Assembly: GCA_021432635.1 (NCBI GenBank)
Contig: MU270038.1
Span: 124,001 to 188,000 of the forward strand
DNA from: Thozetella sp. PMI_491
Taxonomy: Eukaryota > Ascomycota > Sordariomycetes > Chaetosphaeriales > Chaetosphaeriaceae
Direction: 5' to 3'
Length of the DNA: 64,000 bases
A program made the translations under genes and the position numbers. Under the pieces are notes generated by a model that saw only the letters and a list, made by a program, of their open reading frames with translations, ran no database searches and was not told where the DNA came from. Positions 52,996 to 64,000 of the stretch are shown in pieces (within the stretch, counting starts at the first letter, position 1; every line of letters starts with the position of its first letter).

Positions 52996-55900
52996 GATGC
53001 TCTTCGCAGATTGGACCAGGCGCAGGCTTGGAAGTTTTGAGTATGCGAGCTCGTGTCGAGGAGAGGCGGGCGGTAGGACGGAGGACCGATGCTAGGACAA
53101 GCCCACGTGTGTGCGGGTAGTCTGAGAGGGAGGGGCGGGAGTGGGCGAGCAAAGTTGGCCAAGGCGGACGGCTGGGGAGGGTTTATATCTGTCTCGCTTG
53201 GCACGCGCTTTCTTCAATTTTGACCTAAATCCCAGCTCCGCGGTAGCAGCTGGGGAAGGTGGGCGACAGGGGGGATCAGCTGGGTGCGAGAGACAAGGCG
53301 TGAACGCTACCCGCGGTCCTGGAGGCGGTCTGGCACTGGCTTCTTGGACGACTGGTCAGGGTCTCCCAAGTATTACTGCACCAGCCTTGCTAATAGTAAG
53401 AGAGATACGCGCGCCACTCGCTTCCCCAGATCACAAGGGGATTCTGTCACTTTTGCTCCCAGGCGAGCGAACACCGCGCGGACGTGGCTGACAGGGGGGT
53501 AGACCAGGTGGGTGGGATGACGGTGGTACAGAACCGCAACACGCGGGTAACAGTGTTGACGATCTGCAGTGCTGGTTCCCTAGCCTGGTTTCCTCTTGAC
53601 CCTGGCGGAAGAAAGCTTCTTGCTTCGTCAACGGCTCTCGATGCTCAAGCACGAAGTAGCCAGACCTATGTCGTGATAGCTCGAGGGGGTAGCGAGATTG
53701 GGGTGCGGGATGCGACCCAAGTATCTGAAGGAATGGCCTAGGTGCTTTCGAGGGGCTCGGGCCGTCTATCACGCACCGAGGAGGGGATATTGGGCGCAAA
53801 CGTGCAGATCTCCGAACGAACACTGCACCGCTCGACAGGATGGAAAGAAAAGGATGGAGGGAAATGAAGGCTGCCGAACCCGCCACACACCCTCTTTTTC
53901 CCCTTCTCTAGTGGGGGAGACAAACCGTGGTGACAAACCCCAATACCATTACATGACAACTGCTTGGAAACCGAGATCAAGGTGAGGGCCCATATGTCTT
54001 CATCCCCGAGGGGTACTTTATTTTTGCCTGTGTCGCCGCTGCTGCAGAGGTACCGTGGATGCGGCCAGGGGTGCTGGACAACCAGCTTACGAAGTAGTTT
54101 TTTAGTCGGATGGGGGTTCACAAGCTTAGGTCGGATCACGCAATCGAGGCCTTGTCCTATCATAGCCTAGCATTGCCGTGCTGGGAGGAACTGGGGCGCG
54201 TGGCGGGTCGCTGGGCTGTTGGAGCTCGAGTCAATTCCACCTTCGTAGCATTTTTCTCTGTCGGTCTCTTTGTCCCTCCCCCCGAGGACAAAGGCCTTGC
54301 TCTCGTTGGTGACCGGCCCGGGGCAACCCACGGGAACAGCGAGAAATGTGGACAACAGAAAGGGAAAACGGTAGCTACGGAAAATTAAAGAAAGAAGGGT
54401 TGACCCGCGGTAGCACGGGCTTCGAGCAGGTGCACAATAATCACGGCCGCATCTTCGAACGGTGAGTGTTCGGGCAGCGTTGTACAAACTTGCCTTGACT
54501 CAGGACGCCTCATTCTGGGTTCAGCAGCCGGGCCTGCCATGGCCCATGTAGCCTGAGACCATCTCATCTCACTCGGTGGGGGAATACATAGGTACGTGCC
54601 TGCTCTGCAGAGTCTGCACATGGCTGACTCCAGAGGGAACCCAAGATGCGACGCAATACTTGGTAGAGCTAATGAATCCCTGGGAAACGCAACTGCCCTA
54701 AACAGAAACCCTCCAGCCAGCTGGCCAATCAGAAGAGCTCTAGGGCGGTGATGCCATTGGGCATAAGACTGATGTGATCGTCCCAACTGGGAAGTAACCA
54801 ATCGGATGCGCTTTTGCTCGAGACGCCCGCCCGGACCAGGAAAGGGCCAATCGGCTGGCTGCGTACTGTAGGGCGTAGAGGAGGATCTTTGCCTGTCTCC
54901 GTCGCCTCCGTCGCCTCTCTTGCTAGTACCTATGCGCTAGCATATTCGGAAGGCGATGCAAGCCTCATTCTCTACATCGGCATCGCCACGTCTCGACTGA
55001 GCTCGCCGACCGAAGTCCCCCAAGCCCCCCAAGCCCCCCAAGCCGCCCAGGCCTTGCGGCCGGGGCCTGATTTGGCGGGCTGGCTCTTTTGCAGCCTGGC
55101 CCAACTAATTTGGCCTCGGTGCCGCCAATATTCCGCGAAGCTTGCCAAGTAAAAATCTACTAGCTCCGAGCACGTCATAGACGCCAGTTCTGAGCACAAT
55201 CTAATGCCTGCAACATCGCCAGCGCCGGTCAGCTGGGACTTTGGGCGGCCTAGCCCGCTCGCCCGCCCCTCGTAGTGGGGCTCTCCTTCGCTTCCATATC
55301 TACTAAACCGCGCAGGGGACCAGCCTTGACATTTGAGATTCGCATACCGCCGGAAGGACCGTTGTGCAGGAGCCGCCAGCAGTGCGTAGTGGGTAATGGA
55401 TCCCGCAATCTGGTTCATGATCTACTTCGAAGGTGGGAGTACTACATACGCAGTCATCGGCTTTAGGGCTGCTACGTAAGATCGATGCCGCCTGTGCATA
55501 TGTTTCGCGCCGGCGTAGATCAGCAAGCGAACGCGCTATGGCGCCCTAAACTTGGTGTTGTGATGGGCAACTCTGTCCTTCCAAGGCGCCTCCCTGTCCA
55601 GCCGGCTCGAGCTTTGCCGGATCGCTCGTTCTGGAGGAAGCAAGATGCTGGATTTGCTAACAGGTAGGAACACTGAGACCGGCGTCGATACCCGCCTCGG
55701 ACCAGGCTAGAAGCCGTGTTTTCTACCCACCTTCAGAGCGTTTACCAAGATGGTTATCGCTAACAGCCACAAAGGCCAACTCGCTGGTGTTGGGCCACAG
55801 ACCGTCCAAGTTCCTCGTAACGACCAAGAAGAATCACGAAGACGGAGCAGCTAGCTGCTTAAGTGGTTCTGGTTCTGAGACAGGTCTCTCGACCACTATG

Positions 55901-56615
55901 ACACAGACCCGGGTTATACGGCCTCTATTCCGTTTGTCAGCGTACGAAATCCAGTGCCACTGCCTCACGTTTACTATGGTAGGCCACATGAGAGGCCATA
56001 AGAAGAAGAGGCACGAGAGGCCTACAAGGCCGCTTCTACCTGGCCTTTGCCTCGTGTCAGGCTAACAAACCTAAAGGGGGTGGATTGTAGGTACGGGAGG
56101 CTGGGAAAGACCGGCAGATGGTCTCTTCAACGGCCGGACCCTTGAAAATGTGGGGATGAGGTCAATGGCCGATCAAAGAGCCTCAACCGGCCACGCGAGG
56201 ACCACCCCCCTCCCAAGCTGTACCTAGGAGCAAGAAGCTAGACACTAGGTACACAGGTATATCGCCAATTGCGTCCGTTAAACCCAAGCTACCATGATAG
56301 AAGGAACTGGATGCTGTCCAAGGCCGCTCTCAAGCCAAGAGACAGCCCGGGGCACCGCGACGCGCTGTCGCGAAAAAACGCGGAGTAGACGGAGCCTTTT
56401 GCAAGCCACTTACCGCACTGGGCCGCACCGCCCGCAGCACCAACCTCCCCGCTCGGACTGTTTGGGTAAAGAGAGAAGGCGCAACCACGCGGTGGCACAA
56501 GACCGTAGCGCGCACGTTGCGTCCTTTCCAAGAACCGCAACTCTGTTTTTGAAGTGCCATCGCCGTCTAGGTTGAAGACAACGGGCCCCGAGACTTGAAC
56601 CAGTCGCTGAAGAAA
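52996..56615. other. Gene-poor 3.6-kb interval
   Basis: Between divergently transcribed sulfate permease and BUB2-type genes. Open frames up to about 150 codons occur on both strands without motifs. It contains a 9-bp minisatellite at 55013-55048 and three plus-strand CCAAT pentamers at 54725, 54798 and 54847. I see no supported gene; long promoters, a non-coding RNA or a small multi-exon gene are possible. Confidence 0.5.
55013..55048. repeat. Four tandem copies of 9-mer AAGCCCCCC
   Basis: Units read AAGTCCCCC, AAGCCCCCC, AAGCCCCCC, AAGCCGCCC head to tail. A short minisatellite in the gene-poor interval. Confidence 0.85.
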
Positions 56616-58135
56616 ATGCCGAGCCCGACCAAGGAATCGATTCCGTCGCTGCCGCCGCCTGCGATGATGCAGCTCCACCCTCCGCCGTCGCCCTCGACAC
56701 ATCGAGCCCTCCGGAAGCTGCAATCTGCACACAATCTGGGAGCCAAGGCCGCATCACAAGGACCGTCCCTGATCTCCCAGCAGAGGCTACTGCAGCAGCA
56801 GCACCAGCAGCAACAGCAACAACAACAACAGCAGCAGCAACGATCCGTCTCACCCGTCCGAAGAACTGGGAGCACCAACCGGTCCCCTCAGCGAGGCCGC
56901 GCGAACAGCGATGCCCCTATGCTTCACCAACTCACCGCGGCGGCGGCGGGCAAACGGTCTGCTCTGAGCAAGAGATCTCTCACTGCCGACGCAATGTCCT
57001 TGGAGAGGCTGCTCCGCGACGGACCGCCCAACGGGGACGTCGAGGGCGCCGTCGAGAGCGCTCGTCTCAAGATCCTTGACCAGGGAATCAAGGCCGATAG
57101 TGATGGGATGGTAAGTTGTCTCGATTGTCTGTCGGCACACTCTGCTAAATGCGCCTCGCCTAGTCTTCCCTCCGGATCTATGTATGGCTTATCTTCCTCA
57201 ACGCTCCCATCCTCGAGACCGATGCATATCTCCAGCTCATCCATCGCGGCGCTTCGCCCGCCTACTCCAAGATCCGCAACGATACCTTCCGCACGCTCAC
57301 CACGGATCCGCTCTTCCGTCGCCGCGTTAGTGAGGCTAGCCTAATCCGCCTACTTAACGCCATCGCCTGGAAGCTCCATGACTCTCGCGAGGAGCGTGGA
57401 CCCGGCCGTCACTCCCTACCTGTGCAGGAACCGAACAGCAGACCCAGCACCGCACACAGCAGCATGCACTCGGCCTCGTCGCCCGCCGCAAAGAGTAGAG
57501 CTCGCGCCTTGACGCTGACGACAGAAGGCTCCGAGAGCAGTGTCGCCGCCGAGCCCGGCACATACGTCCAGGGGATGAACGTCCTAGCAGCGCCATTCCT
57601 CTACGCTGCGCGCAGCGAAGCAGAGGCTTTCGTGGCCTTCTACCAACTCCTCACCAAGGAGTGCCCAGGCTACATTAGAGGCGCCATGGATGGCGTGCAC
57701 AAGGGCTTGGCCTTAGTGGATAAAGTGCTCGCCATCGTCGACCCGAAGCTCAGCCTGTACCTCCTCTCCAAGAGTATGTCGGCAGAGATCTATGCCTTCC
57801 CATCGGTCTTGACGCTTTGCGCATGCACACCACCTCTCCCCGAAGTGCTGAGGCTCTGGGATTTCCTGTTTGCGTACGGTCCACACCTCAACATCCTGTG
57901 TATTGTCGCGCAACTGGTCATCATACGGACGCAGATCTTGAGCTCACCAAGGTATGAATGGATCTTGCCGCTCTCTAACCAACCCAACAACATAGCTGAC
58001 GAATGCTCTAGCCCGAACAAATTATTAAGGTCATTTCCTGCCCTTCAGGCAGATCAGATTAAGCGTACAACTTTGGCAATCATCAAGATGATCCCGGACG
58101 ATGTCTACGCTGAAATTGTTGCTCACGCCCAATAG
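56616..58135 (+). CDS. bub2: BUB2/Cdc16-type TBC domain GTPase-activating protein
   Basis: Three exons, 56616-57110, 57164-57951, 58012-58135, 468 aa. The N-terminus is low-complexity with a polyglutamine run (residues 60-75, broken by one His). The TBC domain begins at SLRIYVWLIFLNAPILETD. The arginine finger is in KIRNDTFRTLTTD and the glutamine finger in TYVQGMNVLAAPFLY. Later blocks CPGYIRGAMDGVHKGL, LRLWDFLFAYGPHLNI and the C-terminus FPALQADQIKRTTLAI match Bub2. With Bfa1/Byr4 this protein acts as GAP for the Tem1/Spg1 GTPase at spindle poles, restraining mitotic exit or septation. An inserted Ser/Ala-rich loop (about 260-305) separates the two finger motifs. Confidence 0.92.
56793..56840 (+). 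repeat. CAG/CAA polyglutamine repeat in BUB2-type gene
   Basis: Sixteen codons, fifteen Gln (mixed CAG and CAA) and one His. CAA interruptions suggest it is more stable than a pure CAG tract; length variation between strains is likely. Confidence 0.9.
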
Positions 58136-60393
58136 AAGTGCATGTCAAGCATGCCATGTTTATACTTGGCTTTGGACACATGCAAACCACGGGGTTAGTG
58201 GTATGGGTCCGAAGCAAAAGGCTTCCATGAGCCAACTTGTAAGCACACGCTTCATCTGAAGCAGGCTGCACGATGAGCAACCCAGGATTCGATGCACAGC
58301 CATGGGATAGAAAGAGCCAGTGCAAGCCAACGCCCAAGGAACCTGATATACTTGGATCACCTGAGACCACAAAAGATACACCTAACTCAGCTAGCGGGAA
58401 CCATCCTCGCACAAGACGTCTGTGCTACGCGCTGAAAACTCTCGTCTACAACCCTCCAAGTCCCAATGGACTGGCGGGTCAGTTCTAGGTTTCTTCAGTC
58501 CATCCTCTCCGCCTGCTTGGATGCTAGACTTGATCCGGCACAACAATTCCACGCAGCACCTCCCTCACCCGCTCCCTCCTCAACCGACGCGAAAATAACC
58601 CTTGCGAACAGGATAGGCGGCCGAGCCGAGGACTGCTGCCGTACCGTCCTTACGTCATATGACCCAATGCTAGATCCGGCTCGTGGCTACTTCCATCGGG
58701 GGCCATCTCGGGCAGCTCATTTAGCCGCAACGCTGGAAATCAGGACACGGCGGCTCCAATGTTTGCGCAGGGATGACCGGAAGTGGGAACGGGTTGAGAA
58801 GACTGGATCGGGCTGATTTGGAAATTCAAACTCCGACCGGGCTTGGGGCCTAACACAGAGAGAGGCAAGGCATTGACGGCCGTCAGATAGCAAATAGATT
58901 GCATGTCATCTACCTGGCTTGCTCGCGCGCTGTGGATTCGCCTTTGATAACACGCTACCCGTCCCCCGGTGCCAACCGCTGTCCCTCCCTGAGGCCCTAA
59001 AGACCCCTGTGGGGAGCTCACGGATTGAGGTCATCATGCCCTCCTTGTCGGCTGCGTACCCTTGTTTTTCTTTGGCTCTTTTCCTTGTCCGGGACCCTCC
59101 TGCCAGCCAGTCCACCAGCGGTCCATATGCCCCAGCAACGGCCGCGCAAATCGGGGAGCCGCAGCCTGGAAACAACCAAGACAACAGGCCTTGTCACCGG
59201 GGAGGGGGGTAGCCCTGCGGCCGCTCGCCTACCCGCAGATGGCGCCCGGTACACTATCGTTTAAGCAGCCTTGCCACTGTGCCGGCGGCGTCGACAGTTC
59301 TCCAGCGGCAGACACAGCGCCAAGGAGGTCCCGAAGCGATCTGTACCTACGTTACGTAGCATCCGCCTGGCCCATCGAACCCCCCCCCCCAATCTGTCAT
59401 GCACCCCCTCGGCCGGCTTGCATGATCCGATCTGTGCCGCGCGCTGTAGGTCGTTCGTTCTCTTGCTCACCCACCCTTTCCCAAGGTGCGGCGGCCCAGC
59501 AGCCGACGCCCGCCCGCCCGCCCATCTTGGTTCGATCTCCCACGCAACAATTAGCCGCGGTACATCTTCATCCACCGCCGCACCGCCATTCCCTGGAACG
59601 GGCGATGCATTCGGAAACAAAAACAGGCTGCCCACGCGCCCGCCGAGGAGGCACCGTACCCCGGATGATCAGCGTTTCGTGCTCGGAGCTTGGACGGGCT
59701 GCCCCTCCCCTCCTTATCTAGGTGTTCCTGCGTCACCGTTGCAAGTTGACCATGCCTGCTCGGAACGGTCGCCCTGTCGGCCACGCTGAGGCCACGCTTA
59801 GTGGATGACGGGGGCGAGAGCTCTTGCCGCTTTGCGTGCACGTATACACATTCATGGGGCAATGCGATAAGTGGTGGGTGAGCAGGCCGCATTGGTGGGT
59901 GGGTGTGGTGCGTGAGCTACCGGGGGTTATGTATGTATGGGGCGATATATACATGCAACCCCCCTTGGGTGCTAGCCTGGTGCTTTTGAGCTTTGTAAGA
60001 CTTCACCTGTACCTGCGCCGTCACACCCTCTACCTATTTTTGTTATATACCAGCAGGTCGCCTGGTGAGCCGCTGCCGGTCGCCACGAGGTCCTGACGGC
60101 TTCTGCATGCATTCTTCTCTATTCCAGTCTATCTATCAAGCTGTGCGGGTCTTCTAGCAATGCAGTGGCAGTTGCCTGCCTCGATCTGGCTCTAGTACAT
60201 TCCCCGGCTGACACGAAGCGATCGGACCACGCGCTCGCCACCCAACGAGTTTATGCCATAAGAATCACGAGATTCTCTTGCACTCCACGATCGTTACCGT
60301 TCCTTTGTCCAACGCTTATATACCCCACGAATTAATTCCTTAATCGTATTGTAAAGACCGGCGACCCGGATACAGTCGCCTTACAACTACACC
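58136..60393. other. Gene-poor 2.3-kb interval
   Basis: Between two plus-strand genes. The long overlapping frames at 58900-59900 occur on both strands and lack motifs, typical of GC-rich non-coding DNA. C11 run at 59380-59390. The last few hundred bases are AT-rich and precede the next gene, probably its promoter. Confidence 0.5.
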
Positions 60394-61163
60394 ATGAGGC
60401 TCACAACGCCGATAATTGTGGTGGCGATGTATGCCATCATCGGGGTGACTTCGCAGAGGCGCGCGAAATCACCGGTACAGCCGAGGCAGTGGAAGTCCTG
60501 CGAGGAAACGGATGGGCCCGAATCAATTCGGTGCGGCGGCCGTGACAGCGCGTTCTGCTACAATCCTTCCCACGGGCAGGTGAGATCGGCACAGAAGCCC
60601 TATCTTCCATCCTAGCGGCAATGCTAACCTGGGATTAAGTCATGTTGCGAGATAGATCACGGTTACTGTGAAAAGGGCCGGTCCTGTGCGCCTGTTGCTG
60701 GATACTGCTGTATCGAAGTGAGTTCCCCCGGGCTTCTTGCCGCGCAACCGAGGTGCATGCACAAGGGCTGACAGCAACCCAGGGCGAAGATCCGGAAACC
60801 TGCGCCAAGCATTCTGGCTTCTCGGTGTCTGCCGTATCGAAGGACAGGAATGCGAATGGGACTCTTCCACGCCCCTTGAGGCCAATATTGAACATGCCGC
60901 CAGCTTTCCGAGCATTGGAGGCTGAGAACGTATTAAAAGGGCCGGAGCCCGTCATACCGCAGACCGCGGCATCTGGGACAATACCACCGGGTGATGGGAG
61001 CATGCATTCTGGGCTACAGAATGTGCTAGCCGACTCGGTCCCGCCTGTCCCCAACGCGAATGGCCCCCAGATTCAAGTCTCGGTGGCCAAGAAGGAGCAA
61101 TGGAGGCTCTTGTTAATGGGGGTGGCGATCGGGGCCGTGGGCATCTTCATGTCCTCTTGTTGA
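60394..61163 (+). CDS. Small secreted Cys-rich, membrane-anchored protein
   Basis: Three exons, 60394-60579, 60640-60717, 60783-61163, 214 aa. A signal peptide (MRLTTPIIVVAMYAIIGVTS) precedes a compact cysteine-rich head of about 90 residues (WKSCEETDG, IRCGGRDSAFCYNP, SCCEIDHGYCEKGRSC, AGYCCIE), with ten cysteines including two CC pairs. A Pro/Ser/Asn-rich linker follows, then a C-terminal hydrophobic segment (WRLLLMGVAIGAVGIFMSSC) at the very end, suggesting GPI anchoring or a tail anchor. The CC spacing recalls knottin or chitin-binding-like modules, but I cannot assign a family. All splice sites are in phase; the intron 2 acceptor is CCCAG. Confidence 0.75.
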
Positions 61164-61344
61164 GGCATGGATTGGACGAGACTCCCGTGGTCTCGGGAGA
61201 GACGTTCCTTTTCTAGCGTGCATTGGCGTTTGGGGTGATGCTCTGGGACGGATACCCACGAAGGCAGCGTAGGCAGGGCAGCTGAAGAGATAGTTGTAAT
61301 TCATAATCCAGGCTCGGTAGCCAGGGCTCCAGCAGGTGCCCAGC

Positions 61345-62929
61345 TCAGTATGCAGGGCAACCGCCCTCGGCCCTCTTGAAAGCATCGGCGAAGAACTCCT
61401 GCATAGCCATGTAGTGGAAGAGAATTCCGCCGAGGACAGCCAAGTGCCAAAGGTTATGGCTCCCACCGAAGTAGTCGAACATACCAGGGAACCAGCGTTC
61501 GGGAACCTTGCCCGCATATACGAAGGCGCCGCAGAGGTAGACGATGATGGACTTGGTAATAGGCGAATAAAACTCCCAGACAAACTCGGTCCCTCGGCTC
61601 AGGGCAATCTGCAGAATGGGGACAAAGCCAGTGGCGCCAAGCCCGACGAAGAAGGCAACTCTGGCCCAGGCCATGTCCTGGCCGTTGAACGTGGGGTGCC
61701 AAGGCAGGATGACACCAGCGATACCCAGAATAGCCGTCGTGCTCATCCACAACCACCGGCTAATAGGTTCGCAGTAGAACGCCGTGTACTCGGTTGTCAT
61801 GATGCTTGCTGCAATGAGAAGTGAGATGCCGGTATAGTCCACGCACGCGAAGAGGGAGATCAAGTCGGCGTTAGCAACGGAGTTCATGGTATGCCAGATG
61901 GTGCTGCAGACCAAGCACTGGCATGCAGCGAAGAAGAACACGGCGGCAACGAACACATCCGTCTTAGTGCTCATCGAGAAGTTGAGGCTCATCGGGTAGA
62001 AGTAAAAAGCTACGGCGAGGACGAGTACAAGTCCGAGACCGTGTGACCATATGTTGACTAGTTCATTGGAGAAGCCAAAGGCTGATCTCACGCAGTCCAG
62101 TTTGGTCTCAGAGAAGCGGTAGCCGCGTAGGATGTGCGGGTTAATTCTCCAGGGGACGGGGAGCTCGTCGTAGTGGAGGAGACCATGTTTGGCCCGCTGA
62201 CAGGCCCGTTGCACATGCTCTTCCAGGGTCTCGGCGGCCCGGATAGCTCGGCCAATGCCATCGTCGACCACCTCGCGGGCGTGCGCGAGGCCTTCGTCGA
62301 CAACGCGGCGGCCTTCGCCCATGAGCGTGCCGGCGGCGTCGGCGAGGCCCCGCTCCCGCAGCTTGTACGCCTGGGCCTCAAAGTCGGAGAGCAGGCTGTC
62401 GAGGAGCTCGATTCCGACTTTGGCCTTCTCGCTCAGGGACTCGGCCGCTACCAGTGCTTCATGGTATCTTGCCTCGACGGTCTCGACCATGACGTGCGCC
62501 CTCCTCCAGCCGGCTCCTATGACCTCCTCAGAGGCCTGGGCGCACCGGTGGCGGACGGCCTGGAGAGTCGAGAAGGCACGTGAAATGCTACCGTCCAGGC
62601 TGAGCTCGCCAAAACTTTCGAGGTAGTCTAGACGCCGCTCGAGTTCCGACAGAAACAGGTCGACCTATGATTATTATATGGTTAGCATTCCTCTGAAGCC
62701 GCCGGGCCATGAGACTGTCGCGCACCTTGAGGAGCAGGCCTTCCTCGCTCTCCATGATGTGGTTCACTATCGACTTCCGCCGAGTGGGGATAAAATGGGA
62801 ATGGCGCCGTCTGCGAAGACCGGGACGGTCTTGGGCCTGCGTGCCGGATGTCTGAGTCTGCTGGCAATCGTCCTCGCAGGCGCCAAAGGAGAAGGGCGGA
62901 GTGCACGGCATGTTGCTAGACATCTCCAT
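61345..62929 (-). CDS. IZH/PAQR-family seven-transmembrane receptor (Izh3-like)
   Basis: Two exons, 62929-62726 and 62664-61345 (intron GTGCGC..CATAG), 507 aa. The N-terminal 240 residues are soluble, with a helical, coiled-coil-like region (LFLSELERRLDYLESFGEL, SLSEKAKVGIELLDSLLSDF). The PAQR/HlyIII membrane domain follows the motif PWRINPHILRGYRF and includes SNELVNIWSHGLG, CSTIWHTMNS, FACVDYTGISLLI, VILPWHPTF and SHNLWHLAVLGGILFHYMA, giving the three conserved His and the Asp expected to bind zinc. Yeast Izh proteins affect zinc and lipid homeostasis; the long N-terminal extension fits the Izh3 subtype. Convergent with the 60.4-kb gene. Confidence 0.93.
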
Positions 62930-63943
62930 GTTCGGCTCTTCGAAAAGGGGGGGGATTAGTCGGAAGCCGGAATTATTGGGCTGCAAAAGGAGGGAAGCTT
63001 ATATGACGGATCACGAGAGCACAGTAAGACAAAGGCGGTGGCTCAGCAGGGCAGGTTTTCACATGAAAAACCACAGGTTCCGGTAGTGCCTTCAATTGGC
63101 CTGCCACTTCGTGTCTTGAAAGGCAATTGGGGAGTCGAAGCCAAAAAGTCAAGATCGGTTGAGGCGGCGAAAGGCAAGAGGGGAATCTCCGTAGTGCATT
63201 GGCAAGATTGGGCCGGCGGGTGGAGGTGGGCCCAGCTGCCAGCATCCAGGGTCTAGAAAGGCTCAAAAGGGCAACTCAACTCCGTTGTGTTTGTTGGGGT
63301 AGCGAGATCTGCGGCGTCCATAGTTACGGCGATCTCGGTGCCAGCGAGGAGGCAGGCGCAGACGACCGACCAGCGGGCCGCTAGCAGCGTCGAGCCTTCA
63401 CTTGGGGGGGAAGGGATCTTCCAAGTCACCTGCTGTGCTACGTTTGCCTGTTGAAGTGAATCGCAGGAGAAGCTGGTGCGCCATCGGGCTCGACCGGGTG
63501 TCAATAAACGCCCACAGTGTGACAGCTTCCGCTTATGCTTGAGCATCCATTTTCCACCAACCACCCTTTCTACGCCCTTTTGGACGAACTCCCCTCCCCT
63601 TTCCCAAAATGTATTTGCCTGCGATCTAGGGAACTAGAGGTTTCGGTAACTAGATTCTATACACAAAACTTTTTCAGCTCTACTGTAGAGTGCAAAACTC
63701 TTTCCAAGCGTACTTTGCTTTGCTGTCACACAGTACCCAGAAGTACCCTGTCAAGCCAGCCTGTGTGTTGGTTCCCCACCTTGACAAGGAAGAGGTCAAT
63801 GCATCGGCGTCCTATTATTTCTTTGTTGAACTGATTTAACGCCGACCCACGATTTGCCGAGCCTCGCGGCCTCAATCACGATTTCGAAAGCGCGCCCAGC
63901 TGTCCGCATCCCAGTACGAAGCTAATCGACGTCATCAATCGCC
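62930..63943. other. Divergent intergenic region at the right edge
   Basis: About 1 kb between the IZH-like start and the start of the edge gene. Short frames only; AT-rich T-tracts at 63600-63720. Presumed promoters. Confidence 0.45.
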
Positions 63944-64000
63944 ATGGCTATCGACAGCCATATATCCGATTCAGCTCTTTCCGCCGTCCTCGAAACATCA
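63944..64000 (+). CDS. Partial gene running off the right edge
   Basis: An ATG in good context (TCGCCATGGC) opens 19 codons to the end of the window (MAIDSHISDSALSAVLETS). Too short to identify. It is listed because the ATG context and the pyrimidine-rich upstream DNA resemble those of other genes here. Confidence 0.45.
   Translation, partial: MAIDSHISDSALSAVLETS

Noticed and set aside
53431-54801. Several 105-150 codon frames in the gene-poor interval
   Set aside because: They overlap on both strands, lack motifs and do not join through consistent splice sites.

Overview
This window is nuclear DNA from a filamentous ascomycete, most likely a Sordariomycete (Sordariales-like). The evidence is direct: short GT..AG introns of 44-140 bp with fungal donor and branch/acceptor patterns, compact UTRs, mid-50s-looking GC in coding sequence, and a gene set typical of Pezizomycotina (ERMES subunit Mdm34, a large-subunit catalase relic, a WSC protein, a secreted Cys-rich protein, SulP sulfate permease). 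No virus-like element, transposon, CRISPR array, rRNA or convincing tRNA was seen. Gene models were built by eye from reading frames plus splice sites; no alignment could be run.

Layout. 0.1-8.7 kb: kelch/TM protein (-), unknown probably mitochondrial protein (-), SYF2 splicing factor (+), COQ11-like SDR (-), YAF9 YEATS protein (+). 10-16.3 kb: MDM34 (+), IPK1 inositol-pentakisphosphate 2-kinase (+), FUN26/ENT nucleoside transporter (-). 17.4-19.35 kb: a decayed large-subunit catalase pseudogene (-). 20.2-24.7 kb: haspin-like kinase (-), CCDC47-like ER protein (+), ECM15/thiamine-binding-like protein (-) whose second intron carries a 78-bp pure G/C homopolymer. 25.1-31.7 kb: secreted Cys-rich protein (-), low-complexity protein (-), polytopic membrane protein with an AT-hook (-), WSC-domain protein (+). 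31.8-41.7 kb: REV1 (-), RED-like spliceosomal protein (+), nucleoside hydrolase (+), PYM (-), and the five-exon QCR9 (+), which is too finely split to show as one open frame. 43-53 kb: UBR1 N-recognin (+) and SulP sulfate permease (-). 53-56.6 kb is a gene-poor gap. 56.6-64 kb: BUB2-type TBC GAP (+), a gene-poor gap, small secreted Cys-rich membrane-anchored protein (+), IZH/PAQR receptor (-), and the first codons of a gene running off the right edge (+).

The genes do not form a metabolic cluster; this is ordinary housekeeping-rich euchromatin arranged in divergent pairs (unknown/SYF2, COQ11/YAF9, haspin/CCDC47, REV1/RED, PYM/QCR9) and convergent pairs (SYF2/COQ11, IPK1/FUN26, WSC/REV1, UBR1/SulP, 60.4-kb gene/IZH). 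Loose functional themes are RNA processing (SYF2, RED, PYM), mitochondria (MDM34, COQ11, QCR9), nucleoside salvage (FUN26-type transporter, nucleoside hydrolase) and cell-cycle/chromatin (haspin, BUB2, YAF9, REV1). I did not find a clearly new biological system. The observations most worth a second look are the AT-hook-bearing multispanning membrane protein, the G78 tract inside the ECM15-like intron, the catalase relic, the GC-AG intron and ATG-only exon of QCR9, and three UBM-like repeats in REV1.
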